DNA from: Galaxea fascicularis
Lineage: Eukaryota; Cnidaria; Anthozoa; Scleractinia; Euphylliidae
Assembly (NCBI GenBank): GCA_948470475.1
Contig: OX419343.1
Span: forward strand, 14,352,914-14,416,913
Direction: 5' to 3'
Length of the DNA stretch: 64,000 nucleotides
Shown here: positions 54,737-64,000 of the stretch, in pieces
Numbering within the stretch: position 1 is the stretch's first letter
Layout: each line of letters starts with the position of its first letter
The notes under the pieces: model-generated
The model's database searches: none
The model's input: the letters and a program-made list of their open reading frames with translations, nothing else
Told to the model about the DNA's origin: nothing
Program-made: the position numbers and the translations under genes

Positions 54737-54983
54737 CACGTTTGCAGGAAAGTTTACAACTCGATATTTCAGTCTGGCATAGAATGTCACTGCTCTACAG
54801 TTATTAGGCCTAAGCGCTGATTTGAAATGGTTAGCTTTGTGTTTTGGTTTGGTGACTGACCTTTTCCATTTACTTTCTAAAATTATTTTGCAGCGAGTCA
54901 TTATGTAGATTTATAACAGGGTTTAGGATAAGCGCATGAATCATAATGTGTTTAAAAATTGAGGTTCGTGCAGGCAGTGTCAT

Positions 54984-55065
54984 CAGATGGTGGTCTAGTG
55001 GTTAATGTTAAGGGAAGAGGTCAGTCAGGGATGAGTCGTAGGTTCGAGTCCTGTCCGCAAATTGA
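54984..55065 (+). mobile_element. tRNA-like SINE head, plus strand
   Basis: GGTGGTCTAGTGGTTAATG (A-box-like) and TAGGTTCGAGTCC (B box). There is no closed cloverleaf, so it is probably a decayed SINE head. Confidence 0.5.
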
Positions 55066-55218
55066 GGATACTCCTTTTAAAAGAAATATGTTGATTTCCC
55101 AGAATTCGTTTCAGACTGTCAGTGTTCTAAATTATCAAGATTTGCCCATGGTCAGTTCAACTTGTTTACAATAATATATATGTATGTATACATGTGTGTA
55201 TATGTATGTATATATGTT

Positions 55219-55370
55219 GTTCGATTCCCACCGAGGTCATAAGAATTTTTTCTTTGCCTCGTGTGGTTCCCTGATACCCTTTACTAGGGCTAACGCCCAG
55301 TGGGTTTTTCATGGGTTTCTCTAGCACTTTAATTTACACTGCAGAGTTAATTCTCTGTTTCACCACTTGT
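55219..55370 (+). mobile_element. SINE copy truncated in its tRNA head
   Basis: This 152-bp stretch is identical to 55517-55668 and starts exactly in the T-arm loop (GTTCGATTCCC). It therefore lacks the A box. It follows a TATG-type microsatellite. Confidence 0.85.
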
Positions 55371-55463
55371 GTTTATAGTGCTACGCGGCACAACATATAT
55401 ATGTACCCTTACTTTCTCTTCGCCGCGATTCACCACCTTAATCGTCCCCGACTTTCTCTGTCC

Positions 55464-55668
55464 GACCTCGTAGCTTAGTCGGCAGAGCAACGGTAGATCT
55501 AATCCGGAGGTCGTGGGTTCGATTCCCACCGAGGTCATAAGAATTTTTTCTTTGCCTCGTGTGGTTCCCTGATACCCTTTACTAGGGCTAACGCCCAGTG
55601 GGTTTTTCATGGGTTTCTCTAGCACTTTAATTTACACTGCAGAGTTAATTCTCTGTTTCACCACTTGT
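55464..55668 (+). mobile_element. SINE with near-complete tRNA-like head
   Basis: The head (55464-55537) has a perfect 7-bp acceptor stem (GACCTCG/CGAGGTC), a D arm, a perfect 5-bp T stem (GTGGG/CCCAC) and good A and B boxes. The anticodon stem does not pair, so it is not a working tRNA gene. The body, with TACTAGGGCTAACGCCCAGT, is shared with the truncated copy 298 bp upstream. Confidence 0.8.
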
Positions 55669-56777
55669 TTACAACAACATTTTAAAATTCGATTAAAATC
55701 GAATTTACTTTCTGTCACAATGATTGCTCCCTTTTAATCGTTTTCAATTAGTTACTTTTCTCAACTTCAATTTTCCCTTCTTCTTATTGGCGGATTTCGA
55801 TCCATTGATTCTGTTTCAGTGGATCGGCTCTTCAAATATTGAACAACTGCTGACGCTGTTCATTCGGAAGAACGTATATTGGAGTTAATTGGGGTAGTTT
55901 CATTTGGAGTTGGTAAGTTCAATATTGCCCTGATTTTGAGATATAACGGGTTTGAGATTCATCTGCTTATCTTTCACAGACGTTACCAACACTAAAATAA
56001 GAGCGTTTGTTTAGGTCGGGCCATTTTTGCTGTCCGAAGTAAACAGCATAAAGCACTTAATTGATCATTTCGGCAATTATATCTACATTGATTATCAGTA
56101 CTATTTGTTCAAAGTTGTTTCGGTTTTTGTGATCTTGTATATTGTGGTGGTTCGTCTGTTTGGGAATATTTCTTTACTTTTCTTTCCTGGAGCTGTATCA
56201 GCATGTGTGCGTATATTTTGGGAGTTTTGAGAGACTGGACGAATATGGTGTTTGCGAAAGTGTGGAGAAAGAAGATAAACAGATAACGGAAAGTATATTA
56301 AATACCGATTTTTGCGAAATTAATGAATCTCTTGTTTCAGAAAATGAGGGGTGAATGACAGTTGTTTGGTGCAAATCAAACTCAAATCAAACTCAAATCA
56401 ATAAGAAAACTAAACAATAATCAAATAAAAAGACATTTTGCTCGTACTCCAACACCATAACAAAAACCAAAAATACCATAGATAACTGACTTACCATTCA
56501 ACCATTTTCTCACTTTTCCCTGTCTTATCAACATTTTACCACTCTTCATGAAAATAGCTCAAGCATGCATTGCGTGCCTATGTTTTCTTCAACCAGTGTC
56601 GTTTACAGTCAACACGCTTCACGCATGAACGCTCGGCGACGTAAGGTTCCAATATTCACGTGAATGGTTCGTGAATGAATTTGATTGACATGCCTTTGCC
56701 ACGAGATTGAAAGATAAGGATCACGTTTCAAATAATCGAATCATTCAGTTGAAGATTTCGCGCTCAAACGATTGAAA
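55669..56777. other. Intergenic, no confident gene
   Basis: Two overlapping plus-strand frames (56027-56354) encode hydrophobic stretches with no recognised family. Treated as chance ORFs. Confidence 0.4.
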
Positions 56778-57113
56778 ATGGCGGAAATTCTTATAAAGAT
56801 AACGATTGAGGGCAACACCAACGCTCTTGCGTTTGTTGAGCGAACACAACCTTATCTAAGCAAAACGCTTAAAGAAATAAGACAGGACATCGTCTCCGAA
56901 GTAGGAGAATTGTTGCCTCAAAATTTTAAGTTTGTTCGTACGGGAATTCCAGTGAGCGCTATCCAAGAAGAAAAACTGCATCTTCAAAAGTACATAGGAG
57001 AGGAAGAGAGCGGCAAAGTATTTAGTTTGTCAATTCAAGTACACAATAGCTTGGAAAAGAGGGATTCTCGGGAAATTTCCACCAAGGAAATTTCTAGACA
57101 TCCTGGGTTTTAA
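56778..57113 (+). CDS. Uncharacterised protein, single exon or N-terminal fragment
   Basis: The ATG at 56778 has a good Kozak context (AAAATGG). The 111-codon frame has a natural-looking composition: a beta-strand-like ILIKITIEG start, a helix (TLKEIRQDIVSEVGELLP), then FKFVRTGIPVS and a basic/acidic tail. The layout recalls a small ubiquitin-like or PB1-like N-terminal fold, but I cannot name the family. A possible donor (AAAGTATTT) lies near 57017, so the real exon may end earlier. It may be one exon of a gene or a stranded duplicate. Confidence 0.4.
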   Translation: MAEILIKITIEGNTNALAFVERTQPYLSKTLKEIRQDIVSEVGELLPQNFKFVRTGIPVSAIQEEKLHLQKYIGEEESGKVFSLSIQVHNSLEKRDSREISTKEISRHPGF

Positions 57114-57402
57114 TACAAGAAACCACGAGCGAACGAGCGCATATTTTAAAAAACGCAACGCGGCGGTGACACAGTCGCTCATTTGTTCCCGCGCGAAAAC
57201 AACGGCACTCCGCCGAAAAATAATTTGAAAATAGTTTTCATCTGTAATAGCTGCAGATTTCTTATTTTCAATTTTACCACGAGTTTGTTTACTAGTTTTA
57301 ATTTGATTTATAATTGTGCAACTGAAGGTTCGAAGAATCATTTCATAATTGAAAAATCAAATCGGTGAATGAAATATTTTATGAATGTTTGAAGTTGTGC
57401 GT

Positions 57403-58800
57403 TCATGCGTGGAGTGCGTTGACTGTAATAAACAGTTTAGCTTTTAGACTTAAATTTAGCCAAGGAGAGGATTTGTTTCGTACTCTAATGGTACGGTATG
57501 GCGCGTGCCTATCAATAGCATCAACAAAGACCATGCTCCACGCTGTCCATGCATGATTAACGCCTTGAAATCGAAAATCATCAATTCGTGGCCAAGGAGC
57601 ATTCATAAGATCGGATTTAAAATTTACTTCGTCAAAATGCTTGAAATTTCTTGATTCAACAAACCTTGGTCGACCCCTTGGAATACCTACTTTGGGATAC
57701 CTACCTTTCACTAATTGATAGCGGGTAAACTCCTGCGTGCTCTAACTTTGCTGGTAATAATAAAATCAATTAGCGTTTTAGACGTGGCGGAAACTCTGGT
57801 CGGTTCGGTTAACACCTGATTCATCTGAAAACCAATCAACATATCCCTAACTGAGTTATGAAGTATGAAACTCAGGGGGTTCGATAGAAAATTACAATTT
57901 AAGTCGCCAACAAAGTAAATTTCATCATATTTTCAGTCTACGTTCTCCAGAAACAACTCGAAATACCTAAAAGATTCAGGGTCTACTCTCGGTGGTCGGT
58001 ACCACGCAGTGAAAAGGAAAGGCTTGGGTTAGGTTTCTGAATCTCTAAAGGAATCAGCTCAAGATTTTTATCTTCTAACTCATATAACCTTTTAATTGAT
58101 ATCGCGTCTCGTACGAATACACAAACCCCACCACCGTGCTTGTCCCTATCTCTACGAACAATTGTATAGCCATTTAGGGAAAGCATTTGATCAGAATCGT
58201 TTTCATCAAGTTCTGATTCATTGATAGCTAACATGTCAAGAGGCTGATGTTCCATTAGCGCTCTAACCTTGTCGATACGTTTAAATAAGCTATTTATGTT
58301 TAGAGACGCCATTTTAAACCCCTTACCTCACCCATGACTTTATGAAATGGTTTAAGATCACAACTGTCTGAGTGACTATCAGCATCAGTATAGTATCATT
58401 TACTCGATACATTGCTAGCAAAATTAAAGACACCCTTACGATTTAAATGAAATCCACCACTGTTTAGGCAGTCGTCAGAAATGTTATCGTGAGAAATAAA
58501 GTCCAAACCATTTCGCTTACAGAAGGATTCCATAGAACGATTTATCTGATCGATTCATTGAGGGATCTCTCATCCGTCCGATGAACAATCGATGACAGCG
58601 CAATTTTCGCCGTGGGTTGTTCCTTGAGTCTATCAGCTCGGCAATCTTTCTCTCGACGCGGTTTGGGCTGTCATCCTTCACATTGTTAGTCCCAACGTGT
58701 AGTTCGAGACTATTAAGTACAGGTTTGCGAGCAGGTAAGGGGAATGGGACTGAGCTCGAGGAGGGCGGCGAGGGCTCACTCAGGATAAATTATAGAAAAA
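57403..58800 (-). pseudogene. CR1-like LINE: ORF1 esterase end plus endonuclease
   Basis: Reading the minus strand from about 58740, frames show HVGTNNV...DSP, then DDCLNSGGFHLN before a stop. This is the SGNH/GDSL-esterase type ORF1 known in CR1/L2 elements. A start at 58312 follows (ASLNINSL, DMLAINESELDEN, GYTIVRRDRDKHGGG), typical of the AP-type endonuclease. Farther down are GDLNCNFL, LTEP...LIDFIITS and DRHAPYRT...RNKSSPW. Frameshifts and stops break it, and the RT is missing. It is thus 3'-truncated, unlike normal 5'-truncated LINE copies. Confidence 0.75.
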
Positions 58801-59291
58801 AAATGCGAAAAAATTTTGTTCGCTCCCTGAAATTAATCTCTATATTGAAATTTGCAGCCAGTAACCAGGTTTGACACCTGTAGTGCTAATAACCCTTTGT
58901 CCTTCCACCGACATCCAGTTCGTCCAGTGCTTATATAATAGTTGCGGTTGACAGTGAAATTTTACTGGCGCCTGATTCAATGTACGACGTAACAGCTCTC
59001 CGAGAAAAACAACTTCAAGTCTAAGTACTCAACTGTAAAAGGTAAAAATCTGAAGCTTAAATTCCAGTCACAGTCGTTATTTACAGGAAACGTAAATATC
59101 TTAAGAAAGCTTCAGAATAAGTCAGTCTTAACATCCTGTTTGGAACATCAGTTTTAATATTTATCTTTAACATTGCTCTTAATATGTTTCGTAGTTTTTA
59201 GCAATCAATTACGTGGATTTCTCATAGTGTAGCTTATTGCCATAATATTTCCGTTGGTTTGTGGTTTTAAAGGCTTTTCATCGAAAATGTT
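58801..59291. other. Intergenic, nothing recognised
   Basis: No gene or clear element. Confidence 0.3.
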
Positions 59292-59714
59292 TTATTCATT
59301 TACTTTATATACACAATCTGATACAACTTTGCGAGCACCATCTCTTTTCGAGTGGTTACGGGATCCAAGGGACACTTGAGAACGTTTAGAACCTGAAGAA
59401 GAAAACAATAATCGCGTTTCTCCCCTAGTAGCTTTCTTTTTCCTGGTTCGTGTCCTATCAACGTCACTAACTGTTGCTACAGGAACTGGAGATACAAAGG
59501 GATCGTCCGATTCCAAACCAAAGTCGATTCTTACGCAAAAACTCTCAGTATCGCCATCAAGCACAGTATAACCTTCCCTGCCATCATATGGCATAGTGAA
59601 CGTTTGCAGAATGTCTGTCTCCATTCTTAATGAGCACAGAGAACGAATCTGAAGCGAGCTAGGCATCGTAGTAGTTGTGGAGCAGTGATCAAGATAGGTG
59701 CCGTGGAGCTCCAT
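59292..59714 (-). CDS. Uncharacterised 140-codon ORF, doubtful
   Basis: Open frame with an acidic/neutral first half (GREGYTVLDGDTESF, CVRIDFGLESDDPF) and a Lys/Arg/Ser-rich end. The start codon at 59714 is ATG. No family is recognised. Its position between two LINE fragments suggests it may belong to a decayed element. Low confidence that it is a gene. Confidence 0.25.
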   Translation of the reverse strand: MELHGTYLDHCSTTTTMPSSLQIRSLCSLRMETDILQTFTMPYDGREGYTVLDGDTESFCVRIDFGLESDDPFVSPVPVATVSDVDRTRTRKKKATRGETRLLFSSSGSKRSQVSLGSRNHSKRDGARKVVSDCVYKVNE

Positions 59715-59815
59715 GGGACTGCTTGGGAAGGGCGCTCTTTCCTGTCGTCTGAGACGTAGCTTTCTTCTCTGTTCTTTGCACTACACCTAACAGATTTTGC
59801 AAGGACATTGAAAGC

Positions 59816-60163
59816 GTGCAGAAAAGATCGGTGGGCTTTGTCAAAAATGAATATGGCACCACTCCTGGCACTGTCACAAAACTTTTGAACGATTTGAAAT
59901 GGCCAGCGCTCGAAGAAAGAAGGAAACTTGCACGACTCACCATTTCGGTTAAAGTAACTTCTGATCAGTCGGCCGTGAAAATTCCACCCTACATTTTACC
60001 CAAGAAGAGACAAGGTAAAAAACAATTCCATCGAAAGAAAGTTATCGAAGTCGGTGAAAAGACGAGGAAATGTAAACAAAGGTTTCTAGCGCGTACTATC
60101 GAAGACTGGAACTCATCGTCGAACCACGTTATTGAACAACAAACAGTGGGGGCTTTTAACTAG
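59816..60163 (+). pseudogene. LINE RT C-terminal remnant
   Basis: The frame has QKRSVGFVKNEY, LNDLKWPALEERRKLARL and, near its end, FLARTIEDWNSSSN. This is the pattern V-Q-R-R-A-A-R-F...LgW..L..RR...RL...F..R.I..WN seen at the end of many non-LTR RTs. Only the last ~115 codons remain. Confidence 0.75.
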
Positions 60164-60224
60164 GCCGCCATGAACAACTATAAAATGAAGACTATATTAA
60201 AAGCAGGTTACATAATGCGCCTCC

Positions 60225-60640
60225 AATTCAAGACTAGAGTGTACAAACCATACCCTATTTCAGGCCAAAATGGTCAAAATTGATACCCTATTTCAGACCA
60301 AGACGGCTAAAAAACCATACCCTCTGGCGCCCCACATACCTATATAGCCCATATAAGGGAGTGCCCCCCCCCCCCCCCCAGGCTAACGTCCTACTTTCTG
60401 ACTTACCGTGTTACATAGAAATTAGACAAGAAGCAAAAATATATCATTCGAACCGAATTTGACCAATTTTTTATTTTGGTTCTGATGCCAAGCTTAATCA
60501 CGCTACAACAAAGCCAGTAGAAAAATTTGGAACTGGCCAGAACGGATATGGATTTTAGAGGCCAGGTCTGAAAACGGGCGTGGTTTTGGTCTGAAATAGG
60601 ATCAGGATTTGGAGAACAGGGTGGTACACCCCTACCAAGA
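60225..60640. repeat. Degenerate repeat with inverted CCCTATTTCAGACC motifs
   Basis: ACCCTATTTCAGGCC and ACCCTATTTCAGACC occur near 60250-60300. Near 60560-60600 the reverse type (GGTCTGAAATAGG and GGTCTGAAAACGGGCG) appears. A C16 run sits at 60364-60379. It looks like an inverted-repeat element of unknown class. Confidence 0.5.
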
Positions 60641-62652
60641 ATTCCGAGGAGTATTAACCCCCCCTTCCCCCTCCCCCCTCCCGGGCACACATCACATAGA
60701 AACTGGAAGTTGCTCTGTCTGGAGCTTAGAAGTTCCAAGGTCACGGGCCAATTTATTTTTTCCGTTTGTCAAAATCAAGACGACAGTAGGCTACAAGAAT
60801 GTAACTGTAGTACATTAAGTAATGCGAAATCAGACCAAAAAAAGGAAGGAAATTATCCGCTTTTGGTTTTTCACCATTTTGATTTGTTATGGGTTATTTA
60901 AAATACCGATTTTAGTTTGACAGGTTAAAAAATGTCACCGATACATGTTGGAAAATTTGTGACTCAACCAAAATACATAACCGGACTGCTAGCCTACATT
61001 TACTAGTTTATAATATACCATTTATTTTGGAATGTGATAAACCTCTGATGAGGCAAACCTTTGTTAATCGTTTATGTCAGGACTGGGCTCCTGTTAATGT
61101 ACAAGATCATGTAGTCCGTGAGGCAGAAAGGATATTTGGAAAATGTACTTTTGCACTCTCTTGATTGAAAAGTGGCTATTGCTGTGCGGCAATCTAGTCT
61201 CAAAAAAGAAGTCCTAACTGGAGTCTGGCATTGATTTGTTTACTTCTACAGGAAGCCTCATATGATGAGCGGCAGATGTCATCTGTAAACTTTACAGTGT
61301 CGATAGAGAAATAACTGTGGAGGTCCGCTTTTAGGCTTGGCTAAATATATATATACTAACATACATGATGATGCTTCACTTTACTTTCTGCTCATCTAAG
61401 AACAGAATTCATTAAGGGGGGTCAGTAGGGGGTCAGTCGGAGTCAGTTGACCCGGGGTCAATGTTTTGTCGAAGCCCATTCTTTTCATCATAAGGGGACA
61501 CTTTAAAGAGCTAGGACTCAAAGGGAGTTTGTTCGTTTGCCCTCAATTTTGTATAGCACTGGAAAACAAACCATTTGATTGGTTCAGCGAACGGAAACAA
61601 AACCCAGCGGCTTTTGATTGGTTCACACCGAACAAGCTATGCATTTCCAGCTGAAAAACATGTTCTCTGGCGGTAAACTGATCCAATCTTTTAAACATTT
61701 GGCGGAAGAAATAAACTGTGGGCACCTGAGTAAGGTATTTATCAAGGTTAAACAATAATTGCTCCATAACGAACCAGCTGCTAGTAAATCAAAGTTGGCC
61801 TGGTAGCTAAGATACTATAACTCTGCAACAGTGTCGCAGACGTTTGATGTTGATAAGTTGTCTCGAGTTCCTCCGGTGTGGGGACTTTAGGATTGATTCA
61901 AAAACTGCGATGAGCCATCATATCTTTAATTGCTTACTATAACAAACTAGCCATTGGTCGTCACAAACCTGGTGACATAACTTCAACAGTGCTTGGTGCT
62001 CTTAATTCTGTTGCATTTCTACCCCAAGTTTCAATCTGTATACTGATAATGCTGAACAGTGGTGGGTTAAGTTAATTCGACAGTTCGGAACGTAAACATC
62101 TGTCACTGTCAACATCTGTCTTTCTTCGCTCAATGACCTTACATTTCCTTCCTTTCTGCGGGCGTTGTCGTACAAAACGTAATCCATTGGTCAGGCCGTA
62201 CGCTTTTCAGCCGCCATCTTGTTTAAATTTCTCTACCGTTGAGAATGAAACCGCAGGCCAGTGCGTGGGCTCAAATGTTCGCGATTTCTGGCATGATAAG
62301 CATTATTTGCGTGACTATGATTGTTTACCGTATTGCAAAAACATCAACATGGAAAATCTAGTATAAAAAAACCAAGGATAATTACAATAATGAGAAAAAC
62401 AAAATCAGACAAATAAACAATCAAGTGTCATCATTCTGAATTGAATGTATGAATTGTTCAGAGAGATTTATATTATTAAATGAGCCCATTTTGGGAATTA
62501 GTCCGTCTAATAGTCAATTCAGTGCAATGTATCTGGTAAAAATGGGAGAAGCTCTTTTGTATTTGATCACAGAATTAATTAAAACCCTTCATTTGCTTCA
62601 TCAGCAGAGGGTCTTCGAAGGAAAACGCATGCAAAGCATAAATAAAACCGTC
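60641..62652. other. Intergenic, no gene seen
   Basis: Several ORFs of 60-80 codons overlap on both strands with no recognisable motif. Pyrimidine-rich runs occur near 60658-60682. This region separates the acyltransferase-like gene from the TE cluster. Confidence 0.4.
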
Positions 62653-63247
62653 TTATTTGGTATGAAGCAAATCTTTGACGAACTGTAAACATTGCTCGAG
62701 TTCTTTGACAAACTTTTCCTCGTTTTTATAACAGGGGTGCTCAGCGTTTGCATTCACGGTGATGGAAATCGCATCTCTCCCAAACATGTAATGCAACGCC
62801 ATTGACGTCGGTGGCAGAATACACTTGACTCCAGATCTCCCAATAGCCTCTATCTCGGGGTACCAGCAGGGATTGGAAGTTACGTTTTCTGCAACTTGTG
62901 GCGGTAATATATTTATCAGGGGTGATCGGAGAAAATCTGTGGCAAGTTGCTTAGAGTACCTCTTCACGTCTGATTGAAATGAACTTCCGAATCGTGGCAG
63001 GCGGTTAACCAGGCCCATATTCCTGTACAGAGAGTCAAGGTGCCATAGACTGATTTCTCCTCTTTTGTAACGCAGGACCTCGTCCTTGTAACTTTCAATC
63101 GCTTTCTTCAACAGATACTTCAGCGCCAGGTGTTCCTCTTTAGTCATATTTTGCATGCAGTCCTCTGATCTCCGGGCTTTTGCGATGAACTCCTTCATAT
63201 CCGCCATGCTACTGTCCATAAACGTCATTCCGCCAAAACGGAAATGC
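62653..63247 (-). CDS. Acyltransferase-like, last exon
   Basis: Completes the split Arg codon, then reads HFRFGG and MTFMDSS. About 197 residues follow to the TAA. The long uninterrupted frame and matching phase on both sides of the 352-bp intron support a real gene. Confidence 0.65.
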
Positions 63248-63888
63248 CTTTTGTAAACAGAGGTTGCACAATTAGTATATCCGTATGTAGTTTTATTCTC
63301 GTTGGAGAAGCGTACATTTTACCCTTTAGGAAGAATCGAAAAATTAGGGTTCAGCTTCTAGTCTTTCTTTAATTAAACAACTTCTCCTCTCCTGCTCACA
63401 GCAACTTTTCATTCTTCATTGTTTGGTATCCTCCTTTTTTGCCATGCATGCCTACATCTAGTTGCCAACATGAAACCTTAATTTAAACCTCCCGAGAATG
63501 TTCACTTGTGACATGTTTTACAGCTAGCCCTCATTAAGATGGAATTATCTTCTCTAGCCAAAACGAAGCGGGAAGAGCAAATCATAAACTGCACTATACC
63601 TTATGCTGACGACTTCATTTACGCTCATGCACCTCCCAGCAATCTTTGCCAACGCCAACTGCAGTCCAGCCTGAAAGGCACCACCTGGCGTAACACCTTG
63701 GGTTTTACACAGGGCTTCAAAACTGTACCCAACGCATATTCTAAACACATCCTGAGACAAAGGTTTGAAGTGTCCGGTTGTTCGACTGACGTTTATGGCG
63801 CTTACAGTCTTGCGTTTGAAATATCCATCTGCTGTGTCATCCCAGATCATAGGACATGGTTCTGGCCATATCGTGATGTCATCGGTAT
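62653..63888 (-). CDS. Condensation/acyltransferase-like protein, last two exons
   Basis: Exons 63888-63600 and 63247-62653 (stop TAA) join through an AAG|GTATAG donor and an ACAAAAG acceptor, both in frame, giving 293 residues. The 5' exon has GVTPGGAFQAGLQLALAKIAG followed by VNEVVSIR. This matches the pattern 'GVTxxxxxxAALALALxRLxG...VVxGxxxxxR' in the middle of the chloramphenicol-acetyltransferase/condensation fold (NRPS condensation, wax-ester synthase, PapA-like, alcohol acetyltransferases). The terminal GRDAISITVN...EKFVKELEQCLQFV resembles the C-terminal strand-helix of that fold. The HHxxxD active site should lie in exons outside the window. The substrate is unknown. The best alternative is an unrelated cnidarian family. 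Confidence 0.5.
63600..63888 (-). CDS. Acyltransferase-like, penultimate exon
   Basis: Preceded by an excellent acceptor (AACATTCTTCAG). It begins with two bases of a split codon, so a further exon lies upstream beyond 64000. It ends within the Arg codon AG|G. Confidence 0.6.
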
Positions 63889-64000
63889 CTGAAGAATGTT
63901 AAATTCAAACTTAATAAAATATCACGAAGAGTGAACAGCGAGACGTTATTAACCGATGGTCTACCCACAGGCTCTTCTGCCTTCCCATTTGTTTAATCGT

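Noticed and set aside
55464..55537. Functional tRNA gene
   Set aside because: Acceptor, D and T arms are good but the anticodon stem does not pair, and the sequence continues into a SINE body present twice.
55347..55625. 92-codon minus-strand ORF over the SINE
   Set aside because: It is the antisense of a tRNA-derived SINE, a well-known type of false protein prediction.
62653..63228. Stand-alone 191-codon intronless gene
   Set aside because: The frame continues upstream to a clear acceptor and joins in phase with the exon at 63888-63600.

Overview
The window is eukaryotic. Genes are spread out and split by long introns with GT-AG borders, and much of the sequence is animal-type transposable elements: LINE fragments with CR1/L2-like and Tx1-like signatures, tRNA-derived SINEs, long-TIR MITEs, a Crypton-like remnant and an intact Ty3/gypsy element. 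The repeat repertoire and one cnidarian-known gene suggest a cnidarian, probably a stony coral. This is inference; no species is named by the sequence.

Layout. Bases 1-394 are a short left flank. Bases 416-31462 are a head-to-tail tandem array of 16 near-identical ~1.93 kb units (the last cut by a 200-N gap at 31463-31662). Each unit holds a diverged-by-one-base pair of 339-bp sub-repeats and a G13-16 run in a strong G-quadruplex context. After the gap comes a degenerate LINE 3' end.

From 32471 to 50131, on the minus strand, I reconstruct a three-exon gene for a tRNA-dependent cyclodipeptide synthase (CDPS), a mainly bacterial enzyme family with a few known animal members (described in the sea anemone Nematostella). 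Exons at 50131-49835, 39761-39560 and 32745-32471 join in frame to 257 residues. The protein keeps the nucleophilic Ser, the Asn/Tyr/His signature of the NYH subfamily and the catalytic Glu, but has Cys where the family has its catalytic Tyr. Intron 2 (6.8 kb) carries MITEs, SINE pieces, LINE fragments and a GGGGCC repeat. Intron 1 (10.1 kb) carries a complete Ty3/gypsy element (42409-47241) with LTRs, TSD, PBS, PPT and an unbroken 1410-codon gag-pol ORF, on the same strand as the gene.

From 50.2 to 62.6 kb is TE-dense intergenic DNA: nested MITE/MITE/SINE insertions, several foldback hairpins, tRNA-headed SINEs, a Crypton-like N-terminal remnant, an esterase-ORF1/endonuclease LINE fragment and a LINE RT end. 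At the right edge (62653-63888, minus strand) lie the last two exons of a probable condensation/acyltransferase-superfamily gene whose 5' part is outside the window. It lies on the same strand as the CDPS gene, 12.5 kb upstream; whether the two work together is unknown.
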